A stretch of 64,000 nucleotides of DNA from Kitasatospora sp. NBC_00240. GTDB taxonomy: Bacteria > Actinomycetota > Actinomycetes > Streptomycetales > Streptomycetaceae. The position numbers were made by a program, and so were the translations under genes. Under the pieces are notes generated by a model. It was not told where the DNA came from. It saw only the letters and a list, made by a program, of their open reading frames with translations, and ran no database searches. Positions 17,561-25,644 of this stretch are shown in pieces. The stretch's first letter is position 1; the number at the start of each line of letters is the position of its first letter. The stretch is taken from assembly GCF_026342405.1 (NCBI RefSeq), contig NZ_JAPEMU010000001.1, positions 8,494,001 to 8,558,000 of the forward strand. Direction: 5' to 3'.

Positions 17561-18277
17561 TCACTTCCAGATGACGCCGTTGTGGACGGTGTACGGGTCG
17601 GCCCAGTACTCGACGGCCGTGACCCTGGAGTTCGTGGGGGACATCACCGGTATGCAGAAGTCGGCGGACTTGCCGTTGGTGAATTCGCTGGGCATCGAGC
17701 CGTCCGAGCACTTGGCGAACGTGCCGAAGACCATCAGGTCCGGTGCCTGGGTGCCGTTCGCGAGCAGGCCCGAGATATGGCTGAGGTTGGTGAACGAGAG
17801 GTCGGTGTCGCCGATGTTGGTGACCTGGTAATGGATGTAGTACGGCACCAGGCCCTTGGTGTTGTCGTCGAGCTTCAGCGAGGAGAGGTCGGCCGGGTCG
17901 GCCTTCTCGATCGAGGTGACCGTGAGCGCGATGGCGCCCTCGGAGCCCCCGTAGGAGAACGGGAACCGGACGGCGTCGCCGATCTTGACCTTGGTGCCCG
18001 GGGCAGGGGCGGGGACCGCCGGAGCCGGGGCGGCCGAGGGACTCGTCGGCGCGGCCGCCGTGATCGAGGGGGGCGTGAAGGTGGGCGTGCTGCTCGCAGT
18101 GGCGGTGGGTGCGCCGGTCGGTGTGCCGGGCGGTGTGGTCGACGGGGTGGTGACGGGTGCGGGCGCCGCGGTTTTCGGTGCGGGTCCGCCGTCGCTGCAG
18201 GCGGCCAGGGTGAGCGCGCCGACCGCGGTCAGGCCGGCCAGAACCATGGTGCGGTGACTTCTGTCGATGGGCTTCAT
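17561..18277 (-). CDS. Exported lipoprotein, DUF4352-like
   Basis: A 238-residue lipoprotein. The lipobox LTLAAC places lipid attachment at Cys27. A disordered Pro/Thr/Ala linker of about 70 residues follows, then an immunoglobulin-like beta domain: VKIGDAVRFPFSYGGSEGAI, VPYYIHYQVTNIGDTDLSF and AVEYWADPYTVHNGVIW. This recalls DUF4352 (telomeric-repeat-binding-factor-2-like) extracellular domains, common in Gram-positive lipoproteins. Two cysteines (FAKCSDG, ADFCIP) could form a disulfide. ATG 18277 follows GGGGGAC. It is anchored outside the membrane. Role unknown. Confidence 0.85.
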   Translation of the reverse strand: MKPIDRSHRTMVLAGLTAVGALTLAACSDGGPAPKTAAPAPVTTPSTTPPGTPTGAPTATASSTPTFTPPSITAAAPTSPSAAPAPAVPAPAPGTKVKIGDAVRFPFSYGGSEGAIALTVTSIEKADPADLSSLKLDDNTKGLVPYYIHYQVTNIGDTDLSFTNLSHISGLLANGTQAPDLMVFGTFAKCSDGSMPSEFTNGKSADFCIPVMSPTNSRVTAVEYWADPYTVHNGVIWK

Positions 18278-18506
18278 AGGACGTCCCCCGTCTGTGCGGG
18301 CCACGGATCGCGGCTCTCCTGAGGGATCTTCATAGCGCAGCGCACGAAGTGGGCGCCACCTCGTTCATGGCCCACTTCCCGTCGGTGACGAGTAGTCACC
18401 GGCGCGACTGTCGGCGGCCGGCGGAGGTTACGGGCGAACCGCCCTCGCCACCTCCGGCACGCCCGCAGCCTGATCGCCCCCGCCGGCACCTCGCTCGGGG
18501 GCGACT

Positions 18507-19142
18507 TCAGTCGGCGCGTCCGACACCCCGATCGCGTGCGGCCATGTCCCCGGTCCCGGGCGTGCCCTCCGCCAGCCCGTACCGCAGGTACACGGCCCCC
18601 TTGGGGCTGGCCACCGGCGACTCCAGGAGGGTGAGGTTCGAAGGCACCGCGCCACCGTCGAACACCTTCTTCCCGACGCCGAGCACGATCGGGTGCACCA
18701 GGAGGCTGAGGCGGTCGAAGAGCCTCTCCCGCAGCAGCGTCTGCACCAGATTCAGACTCCCGACGACTTTCACATGCTCGTGCCGCTCGCGGATCTCGCG
18801 CACCGCGCCGGCCAGATCCGGGCCGAGCTGTGTGGACCCGGCCCACGACAGGTCAGGCTTGCCACGGGAGGCCACGTACTTCGGAATGCTGTTGAACAAC
18901 GTGGCGATCTCGCCGTCCGTCTGGCGCGGCCAGTAGGCAGCGAAGATGTCGTACGTCCGCCGCCCGAGCAGGAGGGCATCGGTGCCCTCGTACGCTGCGC
19001 CGATCTGCGCCCCGACGAAATCGTCCAGCATCGGCACCTGCCAACCCCCGAAGGGGAACCCCGTCGGGTCCTCGTCCGGCCCGCCGGGCGCCTGCGCGAC
19101 GAGGTCGAGGGTCGTGAACAGCTCGATGTGGATGAGGCCCAT
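18507..19142 (-). CDS. Dihydrofolate-reductase/RibD-fold oxidoreductase
   Basis: A 211-residue protein of the RibD C-terminal/DHFR superfamily. GLIHIELFTTLDLVAQAPGG starts the fold, DALLLGRRTYDIFAAYWP is the NADPH-binding LxGRxTY segment, and VKVVGSLNLVQTLLRERLFD with LLVHPIVLGVGKKVFDGG are the typical later strands. These enzymes reduce pteridine- or lactone-like substrates with NADPH, but most streptomycete paralogues are uncharacterised. The start at 19142 follows GGGAG. An in-frame ATG at 19205, also with a good site, would add 21 residues. The C-terminus has about 20 extra polar residues. Confidence 0.9.
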   Translation of the reverse strand: MGLIHIELFTTLDLVAQAPGGPDEDPTGFPFGGWQVPMLDDFVGAQIGAAYEGTDALLLGRRTYDIFAAYWPRQTDGEIATLFNSIPKYVASRGKPDLSWAGSTQLGPDLAGAVREIRERHEHVKVVGSLNLVQTLLRERLFDRLSLLVHPIVLGVGKKVFDGGAVPSNLTLLESPVASPKGAVYLRYGLAEGTPGTGDMAARDRGVGRAD

Positions 19143-19514
19143 GCCGTACTCCCGATGGTTGGTCGGCTCGATCAGAAGGTCAGACCTGGAAGCGGGCACA
19201 CTCATTGCTCCGCCCCCTCCCAGTTTCGTGCGGTGCCTCGGCCACCGCCCCGTGGCCGCGCACACTGTTCGAAGCCCGATGTCCAACGGTGACCGGCCGA
19301 ACCGAGCCCGGGCCACCGAGACCGGCAGAACGGCCGATGCCGGGCGTCGCCGTCTCGGAGCAGGAGGAGCGAGGTCGCCCGATCGGACGTGCGCCGGTGG
19401 CCGGCCGCGCGTCCGTCGTCGGGGCTCCGCGCGGTACGGCCGGCCCGGATTCGTCCGATCGTGCGGACGGGAGCGGTGCCGTGAAGCTGCTCGGGGGCGT
19501 CCGGGTCGGGGTTC
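19143..19514. other. Gap without a recognised gene
   Basis: About 370 bases between two minus-strand genes. Frames are open but have no domain and biased composition. The DHFR-fold gene promoter should be here. Confidence 0.35.
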
Positions 19515-19844
19515 TCAGCTCGACGCGGTGGCCGCTTCGGGCAGCTCCGCGTCGGTCGGCCCGGCGGTGGGCGCGGTGTTCTGCCGGGCGGCCTGGCAGA
19601 AGCTGCACGCGTGCCAGTGCGGCGGCCACCACGGTTGGTCCGGATCGGTGGGCCGGTGCGGGGCGAGGGTCATCTCGCCGCTGTCCAGCCCGCACAGGGT
19701 GGCGGGGTCACAGGTCCCCGCGCCACCCACGAGGACGGCATGCGCGCGGCGTACCGCGTGCTGCGGGTCCGCGGGTGTGCGATCGGGACCCAGCACCCGC
19801 ACGTTGCTCGGCACGTCCAACTCCAGCACGACGACGATGTCCAT
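19515..19844 (-). CDS. Small conserved protein with a His/Cys pair motif
   Basis: A 109-residue protein: MDIVVVLELDVPSNVRVLG, HAVLVGGAGTCDPATLCGL, and near the end PPHWHACSFCQAA. The HxC-x2-C group and the earlier Cys pair could bind a metal, but no known zinc-ribbon family is matched with certainty. The start at 19844 is chosen by the protein-like composition from that Met on; GGGGG lies very close to the ATG, so spacing is short. No export signal is evident. Function unknown. Confidence 0.55.
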   Translation of the reverse strand: MDIVVVLELDVPSNVRVLGPDRTPADPQHAVRRAHAVLVGGAGTCDPATLCGLDSGEMTLAPHRPTDPDQPWWPPHWHACSFCQAARQNTAPTAGPTDAELPEAATASS

Positions 19845-20106
19845 CCCCCTACCGTGACCGGCGGACCGGCCCGCCGCACCCGCACGGTGGCATCCGGAGC
19901 AGAGCAGGCCACCGAGGCCGGTCCCGCCCGCGGCCCCCGTCCGGTCGTCGGTGGCCCGTACGACCTCCGGCGGTGCACCGTCCGCCCACCGGGCGACGGG
20001 CCGCCCGCCGCTTCGGGCCGGTGTCGCCGCTGTCGCTTCGGGAACGGGCGAAAACCGGGAAACCGTGTCGTCGTCGGGCCGACTGTGATGCCATGCCGCC
20101 ATCGTC

Positions 20107-20241
20107 GTGAACAAGACGACGGGCAGGCCGTCGTCGCAGTTCTTCACGCTCGCCGAGGAGTCACCGTTCCGCCGTCAGGACCGGCCGGGGTGGACGTGGG
20201 AGACAGAGCGCGAACTCGTGTTCGAGCACGCGCAGATCTGA
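20107..20241 (+). CDS. Possible small gene or 3' remnant
   Basis: A 44-codon frame from GTG 20107 to TGA 20239-20241 reads PSSQFFTLAEESPFRRQDRP and then GWTWETERELVFEHAQI. The composition is more protein-like than that of neighbouring shadow frames, and a stop 21 bases upstream limits extension. It may be the surviving C-terminus of a lost gene or a short gene. No family recognised and no clear ribosome site. Confidence 0.3.
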   Translation: MNKTTGRPSSQFFTLAEESPFRRQDRPGWTWETERELVFEHAQI

Positions 20242-20350
20242 CCGGTCGGGGCAGGCGGGGGTACAGCTCCACCTTGTCCGCTTCCACGCCGATCGCCGCC
20301 CTGTCCGGCGGCTCCAATTCTCGGGCAGCACCTGCCGGGTGGCGCCCGAG

Positions 20351-20381
20351 GCTGTCGGACCGGGCTTGTCGGTCCGACAGC
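20351..20381 (-). terminator. Hairpin terminator after the SDR gene
   Basis: A perfect 11-bp stem, GCTGTCGGACC (20351-20361) with GGTCCGACAGC (20371-20381), closes a 9-base loop. It ends nine bases beyond the stop of the minus-strand dehydrogenase gene. Confidence 0.75.
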
Positions 20382-20389
20382 GGCCGATG

Positions 20390-21112
20390 TCAGGCCAGTG
20401 CGGCTCCGCCGTCGAGGGTGAGCACCGTGCCGGTCGCGTAGCCGTTGCCCAGGAGGTGGAGGTAGGCCGCCGCGGCCTCCTCGGGGCTGCCGACGCGCTG
20501 GACGGGAAGGCCGCTGCCTTGCGCCTGGAGGAAGGCCTCAGGCTCGGGCACGGTGCTCTCCCAGAGCTCGGTGCGGATCGCGCCGAGGCGGACCGCGTTG
20601 ACCCGCAGTGGGGCGAGTTCCAGGGCGAGGGCTCGCGTCAGACCCTCGACGGCTGCTGTGATGCTTGCGCCGAGCGGGACTCCGGGGACGGGCCGGGTGG
20701 CGAAGATGCCGGAGGTGAAGGTGATCGAGCCACCGGGGCGGAGCTTCGGCGTCGCGTACTTCGCGGCGAGCAGGGCACCCCAGAAGCGGCGCTCGAAGAA
20801 CGCTCGGGACTCCTCGGCGGTCAGGTCGGCGAGCGGCTTCAGCACCAGGGGCTCGCCCGCCGTGAAGACCAGGTGGTCGAACGCGCCGATCCGGTCGAAG
20901 AAGCCGGCGAGCGCGGCTTCGTCGGCGACGTCCAGCACGCTGCCTTCGGCCGGGCCACCGAGCTCCATCACCGCCCGGTCGACGCGGCCCTGGCTGCTGG
21001 AGGCGACGACCACGTTCGATCCCTGAGCCGCTGCGGCCTGCGCAACGGCGAATCCGATGCCGGAGGTGCCACCTATGACGACGACACGCTGGGTGTCTGC
21101 TGTGTTGTTCAT
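20390..21112 (-). CDS. Short-chain dehydrogenase/reductase, atypical active site
   Basis: A 240-residue Rossmann-fold SDR. The cofactor motif is VVVIGGTSGIGFAVAQAAAA, and the central SITFTSGIF holds the usual Ser. The segment where YxxxK is expected reads GVPLGASITAAVEGLTRALA, so the catalytic Tyr and Lys appear to be missing. Known SDR subfamilies with the pattern VEGLTRALALELAP also lack them. The C-terminus GNGYATGTVLTLDGGAAL is normal. It may be a divergent reductase or a binding protein. It is divergent from, and probably controlled by, the AraC gene at 21209. Confidence 0.88.
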   Translation of the reverse strand: MNNTADTQRVVVIGGTSGIGFAVAQAAAAQGSNVVVASSSQGRVDRAVMELGGPAEGSVLDVADEAALAGFFDRIGAFDHLVFTAGEPLVLKPLADLTAEESRAFFERRFWGALLAAKYATPKLRPGGSITFTSGIFATRPVPGVPLGASITAAVEGLTRALALELAPLRVNAVRLGAIRTELWESTVPEPEAFLQAQGSGLPVQRVGSPEEAAAAYLHLLGNGYATGTVLTLDGGAALA

Positions 21113-21208
21113 AGCGAGGACGCTAGGTGCCACGACCGAGACAATGAATGGCCTGAAGTCTCGATTCTTTGTCCGATCGTCTCGATAGCAGCACACTATG
21201 GTGAGCGT

Positions 21209-22156
21209 ATGGACATACTCAGCGACACGCTCGCGGCCCTGCGCACCGGGCGCCCGTCCGTTGTCCGTACCGAGGCGCGGGCGCCGTGGGGTGTGCGCTT
21301 CCGGACCATCTCGGGAGCCGGATTTCACGTCGTCGTCGAAGGGCACTGCGTTCTCCTGCCGGTCGGCGGCGATCCGACAGCCCTGGGCCCCGGCGACGTC
21401 GTGTTCCTGCGGCGCGGCACCGGTCACGCCATCTGTGACTCGGTGACCAGCGAGTCGGTCGCCTTCGAACCCGACCGCGTCGACACGTCCTCGCCGATCG
21501 GGCGTTTCACCGTCGAGGGCGACGGCGCTCGCAGTGTGCTGGTATGCGGGGCCTACCACCTCGACATCGACCGGCCGCATCCGCTGCTCGGCGACCTCCC
21601 GGAGGTCATCCACCTCCCGGCCAGCCCCGGTCGCCATCCGGCGCTGCGCTCGGCGGTCGACCAGCTCTGCGCCGAGATCCACCAGCCTCGGCCGGGGTCG
21701 GACTCGGTGGTCACGGCCCTCGTCGATCTGCTGCTTCTCTATGTCCTGCGGTCCTGGTACGCCGAGTTGCCCACGGAGCAGACGCAGGGCTGGGCCTCGG
21801 CACTGAACGACCCGTTGATCGCCCCGGCGCTGAAAGCGATCCACGACGACCCGGCGCATCCATGGACCGTCGAATCGCTGGGGAGCCGGGCTGGGCTGTC
21901 GCGCGCCGCGTTCGCCCGGCGGTTCACCACGGTGGTCGGCGAGCCGCCGCTCAGCTACCTGACGACGTGGCGGATGGCCGTCGCGGCGCGGATGCTGCGT
22001 GAGACGGTCGACTCGCTGGGCACCGTGGCCGGGAACAGTGGCTACACCTCGGAATTCGCGTTCGCGAAGGCCTTCAAGCGGCACTTCGGCGCCCCGCCCG
22101 GGGCATATCGGCGGGAGCGGCGGACGGCGTCGGGGTCGCTGTCGGTGCCGGTTTGA
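21209..22156 (+). CDS. AraC-family regulator with cupin_6 domain
   Basis: A 315-residue regulator. The N-terminal half is a cupin (VRFRTISGAGFHVVVEGHCV, LGPGDVVFLRRGTGHAICD) and YHLDIDRPHPLLGDLPEVIH continues the cupin_6 pattern. The C-terminal AraC domain reads HPWTVESLGSRAGLSRAAFA, YLTTWRMAVAARMLRE and SEFAFAKAFKRHFGAPPGAY. These regulators commonly control a divergent SDR gene, as arranged here with a 96-base intergenic region. ATG 21209 fits the family start. Effector unknown. Confidence 0.9.
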   Translation: MDILSDTLAALRTGRPSVVRTEARAPWGVRFRTISGAGFHVVVEGHCVLLPVGGDPTALGPGDVVFLRRGTGHAICDSVTSESVAFEPDRVDTSSPIGRFTVEGDGARSVLVCGAYHLDIDRPHPLLGDLPEVIHLPASPGRHPALRSAVDQLCAEIHQPRPGSDSVVTALVDLLLLYVLRSWYAELPTEQTQGWASALNDPLIAPALKAIHDDPAHPWTVESLGSRAGLSRAAFARRFTTVVGEPPLSYLTTWRMAVAARMLRETVDSLGTVAGNSGYTSEFAFAKAFKRHFGAPPGAYRRERRTASGSLSVPV

Positions 22157-22257
22157 TTGTTTGTTTCGACCTGGAAGCATGTTGCCTTCCCAGAGCGTTT
22201 CTGATTGGAAACACTTTTTTACGACGCGCCCCTCACGGCCCCGGAAGGGGCAGCACC

Positions 22258-22752
22258 ATGTCCACCAACCCTTCCGGCCAGGGGCAGGATCGTCCGGAGC
22301 TGCAGAAGGCGATCGAGGAGTCGGTCGAAGCCGGCTTCGTCGGGGTCCAGCTCCGGGTGAACGACGAGCGGGGCGACTGGGTCGGCAGCGCCGGTGCCAG
22401 CCGGCTCGGTCGGAGCGCCAGGCCGCTGACGAACGGTCACTTCCGCATCGGCAGCAGCACCAAGAGCAAACTCCTGCCGGCCGGGCTGCTGGCCGAGATG
22501 CGCACCCCGGAGGCGACCGTCGGCCACGGCCTGGGCGTGTTCGCGCAGGAGACGGCGGGCGGCACCGTCCTCCACCACAACGGCGCCACCATGGGCTCGG
22601 CGGCGCTGATGTGCAGCGCTCCCGACGGCACCAGGCCCCTGGCCGCCGGACTGACCTGGGTGGACGACGCTGACCTGTCGATGGCGCCGGCATCCCAGGC
22701 CGCCCAACAGCGTTTCGTCGAAGAGGTGTTCTGCGGCAAGCTGGGCCGATGA
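22258..22752 (+). pseudogene. Beta-lactamase-fold serine hydrolase with large internal deletion
   Basis: An open frame of 164 codons. The N-terminus (ELQKAIEESVEAGFVGVQLR, FRIGSSTKS) is that of class C beta-lactamase/D-alanyl-D-alanine carboxypeptidase homologues, with the SxxK nucleophile motif. Straight after it the sequence jumps to LLPAGLLAEMRTPEATVGHG and LHHNGATMGSAALM, which belong near the C-terminus. About 200 residues, including the YxN motif, are missing, yet the frame is kept. The protein cannot be an active serine hydrolase of this family. GGAAGGGG precedes the ATG, so it may still be made. Its stop overlaps the MerR-like start. Confidence 0.65.
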
Positions 22753-23171
22753 GCAACGGAGTGACGATCGGGCAGGCGGCGGCGTTCGTCGGCGTCACGG
22801 TGAAGACCGTGCGGCACTACCACGAGCTCGGTGTGGTCGCGGAGCCGGAACGGGACAGCTCCGGCTATCGGCGGTACGGATCAGTCGAGTTGCTGCAGCT
22901 GGTGCAGGTACGGACGTTGGCCGCCGCCGGCGTGCCGCTGGCCGAGATCGGGCCCCTGCTCGACGCCGACGCCACGCGGTTCGGCCGGATCTCCGTAGCG
23001 GTGCGGGCGGCTGCCGTCGTCGGCCGCTCCCACCCGATCCGCTCGCGAGCCCCGAAGAGAGCCCACTGCGGCCAAAACCGATCACATCAGCAAGATTCGC
23101 CGCTGCGGCACGCGGAGCCTTCTGCTCGCGCGGACGGCCGAGTAACATTCGGCCATGGGACTCAGGGATGA
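22749..23171 (+). pseudogene. Truncated MerR-family regulator
   Basis: The first 78 residues are a MerR DNA-binding domain: TIGQAAAFVGVTVKTVRHYH, ELGVVAEPERDSSGYRRY and LLQLVQVRTLAAAGVPLAEI. After LLDADATRFG the expected coiled-coil and effector region is replaced by basic, shadow-like sequence, ending at 23171 inside the next gene. A deletion or frameshift near 22990 is inferred. The ATG overlaps the stop of the deleted beta-lactamase-fold gene (ATGA), so both members of this former pair are damaged. DNA binding by the remaining part cannot be ruled out. Confidence 0.6.
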
Positions 23172-23787
23172 TCTGAACAAGGCACAGGCGGCTGCCCGAT
23201 CCTCAGAATCCGAAATCAATCAGCAGGCCGAGGCGGCGTTTCGGACCGCTGCACGCGTGTGGAACGATTTTCTCGCCTACTGCCGGGACTTTGCCACGCT
23301 GGCTCCGCAGAACGGGATCCCGTCGCAGCTGGGAAAGGAACTGGTGGGGCGGGGGCGCGACAAGTCGCGTACGGGGCCGGGCTATGTGGACGTGTTCATC
23401 CTCCATCCCGGGGGCTGGATCATCAACCGAGGTCCGGGAGTCACCCCCATGTTCTACATCACCACAGGGGGCGAATTGTACGTCGAGGGCGGGGGACGGA
23501 CCAAAGACGGATACTTCCCTTCGCGCAAAATCAAAACCTATGCTTTCGCGCCGTGCCCCGCTTTCCCGGCGGCGCCGCCGAATGTCTCCGGCCACGTCAC
23601 GGATTCCACGGTGTCGGGCTGGATGCCGTGGAGATTTGAATTCCGGAGCAGTGCTCCCATGGGGTGTTCCGACGTGGTGAAGGCCGATGTCGAGCGACTC
23701 GGTGGCAGCGTGGTCCTGGACACACCGTGGGACAAGAGCTTCGCCAAGGATCACATCCTCAACGCACTGGTGCCGACGCGAAGGTGA
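23155..23787 (+). CDS. Unrecognised protein, possibly acquired
   Basis: A 210-residue protein. It begins with a charged helical segment (GLRDDLNKAQAAARSSESEI, NQQAEAAFRTAARVWNDFLA) and continues as a beta-rich domain (YVDVFILHPGGWIINRGPGV, MFYITTGGELYVEGGGRTKD). FPAAPPNVSGHVTDSTVSGW precedes a C-terminal part ending WDKSFAKDHILNALVPTRR. No signal peptide, membrane segment or known domain. The AT content looks higher than in its neighbours (for example around 23440-23640), which hints at acquisition. It follows two broken genes and has no evident partner. Confidence 0.65.
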   Translation: MGLRDDLNKAQAAARSSESEINQQAEAAFRTAARVWNDFLAYCRDFATLAPQNGIPSQLGKELVGRGRDKSRTGPGYVDVFILHPGGWIINRGPGVTPMFYITTGGELYVEGGGRTKDGYFPSRKIKTYAFAPCPAFPAAPPNVSGHVTDSTVSGWMPWRFEFRSSAPMGCSDVVKADVERLGGSVVLDTPWDKSFAKDHILNALVPTRR

Positions 23788-24306
23788 ACCTGAACGGGCG
23801 TCGGGCGCGATCTCTCCGCCGGGCGCTGTCACGTGGCCGGGGTACGGGTCCGATCAGGGGCGTCGGTGCGGTCCGGGTTCTGTTCGCGTAGGTGGCGCAT
23901 CGCGGCCACGACCCCGGCGGAGTGGACGAGTTCCCGGGCGGACGGGCGGACGGGCGGGCGGACGGGCGGACGAGGCGAGTGGATGGGCCGGTTGGATCCC
24001 CCTGATCTGCTGGAGGGCGAGCTCCTCCCGGTACTGCGACGCCCGACGTGGTCTGGGGCTGAACGCAAGGGGCGAGTCCCATCGCTCCGGCCGAGCTGGG
24101 CCGCCCGTAGCCGCGTAGCCGCGTAACCGCGTAACCGCGCACCTGGGTGCCGTGGCACGACCCACGGGTTCCGGGCGACGACGTGCAAGCGTTCCCGTCC
24201 CCGTCCCCGTCGGTCATCGTCGTCATGTCGGCGATGCCGTTGCGGAGGTGTCTCCCGGCCGGCGGGGCGGTCGCGCGGCGGCCGCTGCCCCGCCGCCGGC
24301 GTACGG
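23788..24306. other. Gene-free stretch with low-complexity repeats
   Basis: About 520 bases between convergent genes with no recognisable coding. It holds a run of GGGCGGAC/GGGCGG units at about 23936-23975, three CCGCGTA-type units at about 24110-24140, and CCCCGT repeats near 24196-24212. I see no clean terminator hairpin. Confidence 0.5.
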
Positions 24307-25308
24307 TCAGCCGCGGGCGGTCACGGTGGGGGAGAGGAGCAGGGGGAGTGCGAGGGCGGCGGCGCCGATCAGGCCGGCGTCGGTGCCGAGTTGTGCGGGG
24401 GTGACGGTGAGGTGGGTGGTGTAGGGGAGTGCGGCGTAGGTGGTGAGGTGTCGTCGTAGGGGGTGGAAGAGGATGTCGCCGGCCTGGGCGACGCCGCCGC
24501 CGATGACGGCGGTGTCGATCTCGACGAGGGTGGCGGTGGCGGCGATGCCGGCGGCGAGGGCTCGGGCGGCGCGGTCGTAGGCGTGTCGGGCGGCGGGGTC
24601 GCCGGTGCGGGCGGCGGTGGCGACGGCGGTGGCGGAGGTGTCGTCGCCGGTGGGGCGCCAGCCGGCTTCGAGGGCGGTGCGGGTGATGGCGGTGCCGCTG
24701 GCGAGTCCTTCGAGGCAGCCGCGTGAGCCGCAGGGGCAGGGGCGGCCGTCGAGGTCGACGCTGATGTGGCCGAGGTGGCCGGCGTTGCCGGTGGGGCCGG
24801 TGCGCAGGGTGCCGTCGATGATCAGGCCGGCGCCGACGCCGGTGGAGACGACCAGGCAGAGGGCGTTGCGGTGGTTTCGGGCTGCTCCGCGCCAGTGTTC
24901 GGCGGCGGTCATCGCGACGGCGTCGCCGCCGAGGGCGACGGGAAGGCCGTGGACGGCGGGGTGGGTGGCGACCTCGGTGCGGATCGGGAAGGCGCGCCAG
25001 GCGGGGATGTTGACGGGGCTGACGGTGCCGGCCTGGATGTCCACGGGGCCGGCGCTGCCGATGCCGACGGCGCGTACGGAGGGCCACGTCGGGTGCCGGG
25101 CGAGGAGGTCCAGCACCCGGGTCACGGCTCCGAGTACTTCGCGGGCGGAGCCGCGGGCGGGGGTGGGCAGTCGGACCTGGTGCAGCAGGGTGCCGTCCCG
25201 GTCGGCCAGGGCCCCGGCGATCTTCGTGCCGCCGATGTCGAGGGCCGCCAGCAGGGGGTGCGCGAGGGTGTGCCGGCGGTCGACGGCCCCGGCCAGTTCG
25301 TAACTCAT
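24307..25308 (-). CDS. ROK-family sugar kinase
   Basis: A 333-residue ROK kinase, likely to phosphorylate glucose, mannose or a related hexose with ATP. The phosphate-binding motif is LLAALDIGGTKIAGAL (residues about 19-34). STGVGAGLIIDGTLRTGPTG and AGHLGHISVD follow, and the zinc motif CPCGSRGCLE is complete. There is no N-terminal helix-turn-helix, so it is an enzyme, not a NagC-type repressor. GGAGACGTCACA precedes ATG 25308. It is divergent from a mannan-region ABC transporter, with two palindromes between them, which suggests mannose/glucose from imported oligosaccharide as substrate. Confidence 0.92.
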   Translation of the reverse strand: MSYELAGAVDRRHTLAHPLLAALDIGGTKIAGALADRDGTLLHQVRLPTPARGSAREVLGAVTRVLDLLARHPTWPSVRAVGIGSAGPVDIQAGTVSPVNIPAWRAFPIRTEVATHPAVHGLPVALGGDAVAMTAAEHWRGAARNHRNALCLVVSTGVGAGLIIDGTLRTGPTGNAGHLGHISVDLDGRPCPCGSRGCLEGLASGTAITRTALEAGWRPTGDDTSATAVATAARTGDPAARHAYDRAARALAAGIAATATLVEIDTAVIGGGVAQAGDILFHPLRRHLTTYAALPYTTHLTVTPAQLGTDAGLIGAAALALPLLLSPTVTARG

Positions 25309-25394
25309 TGTGACGTCTCCGCGATCGGGGCTGGGTGGGATCCCGCGTCCGGGCATGGGTCCGCCCGTCCGGGTTCGCTGATTCTCGCCCCCGA

Positions 25395-25410
25395 TGGACA
25401 ACGTTGTCCA
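25395..25410. promoter_or_regulatory. LacI-type operator, 16-bp perfect palindrome
   Basis: TGGACAACGTTGTCCA is a perfect palindrome with a central CG, typical of LacI-family operators. It lies 87 bases upstream of the ROK kinase start and 235 bases from the transporter start. Confidence 0.65.
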
Positions 25411-25504
25411 GCGGTTCCCGGCAGCGTTCCGGCGGCGAGATTGAATCGACACAAGTTAGGTAAAGTTTTAGTCAAGTTGCCCTTGATCCTTAACAGAACC
25501 GCTG

Positions 25505-25516
25505 AATAACGTTATT
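25505..25516. promoter_or_regulatory. Second AACGTT palindrome overlapping a TTGACC box
   Basis: AATAACGTTATT is a perfect 12-bp palindrome sharing the AACGTT centre with the operator at 25395. Its right end overlaps TTGACC (25515-25520), a likely -35 box for the transporter operon. Repressor binding here would block the promoter. Confidence 0.55.
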
Positions 25517-25644
25517 GACCGGTCTATGGACATGGCCGGGATGTGACGTCTACGTTAAGCGTCCAACGGCCCCGGGAGCTCAAACCCTCGACCTGGGCGC
25601 CGCTTCCCGATGTCAATGACGATCAGCGCGAAGGAAGAACGAAG

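Noticed and set aside
20390..22798. Long minus-strand extension upstream of the SDR gene
   Set aside because: Only the part from 21112 shows SDR homology; the rest is antisense to the AraC gene.
23936..23975. Possible CRISPR-like repeat run
   Set aside because: Units are 8 bases with no spacers and no cas genes nearby; simple slippage repeats.
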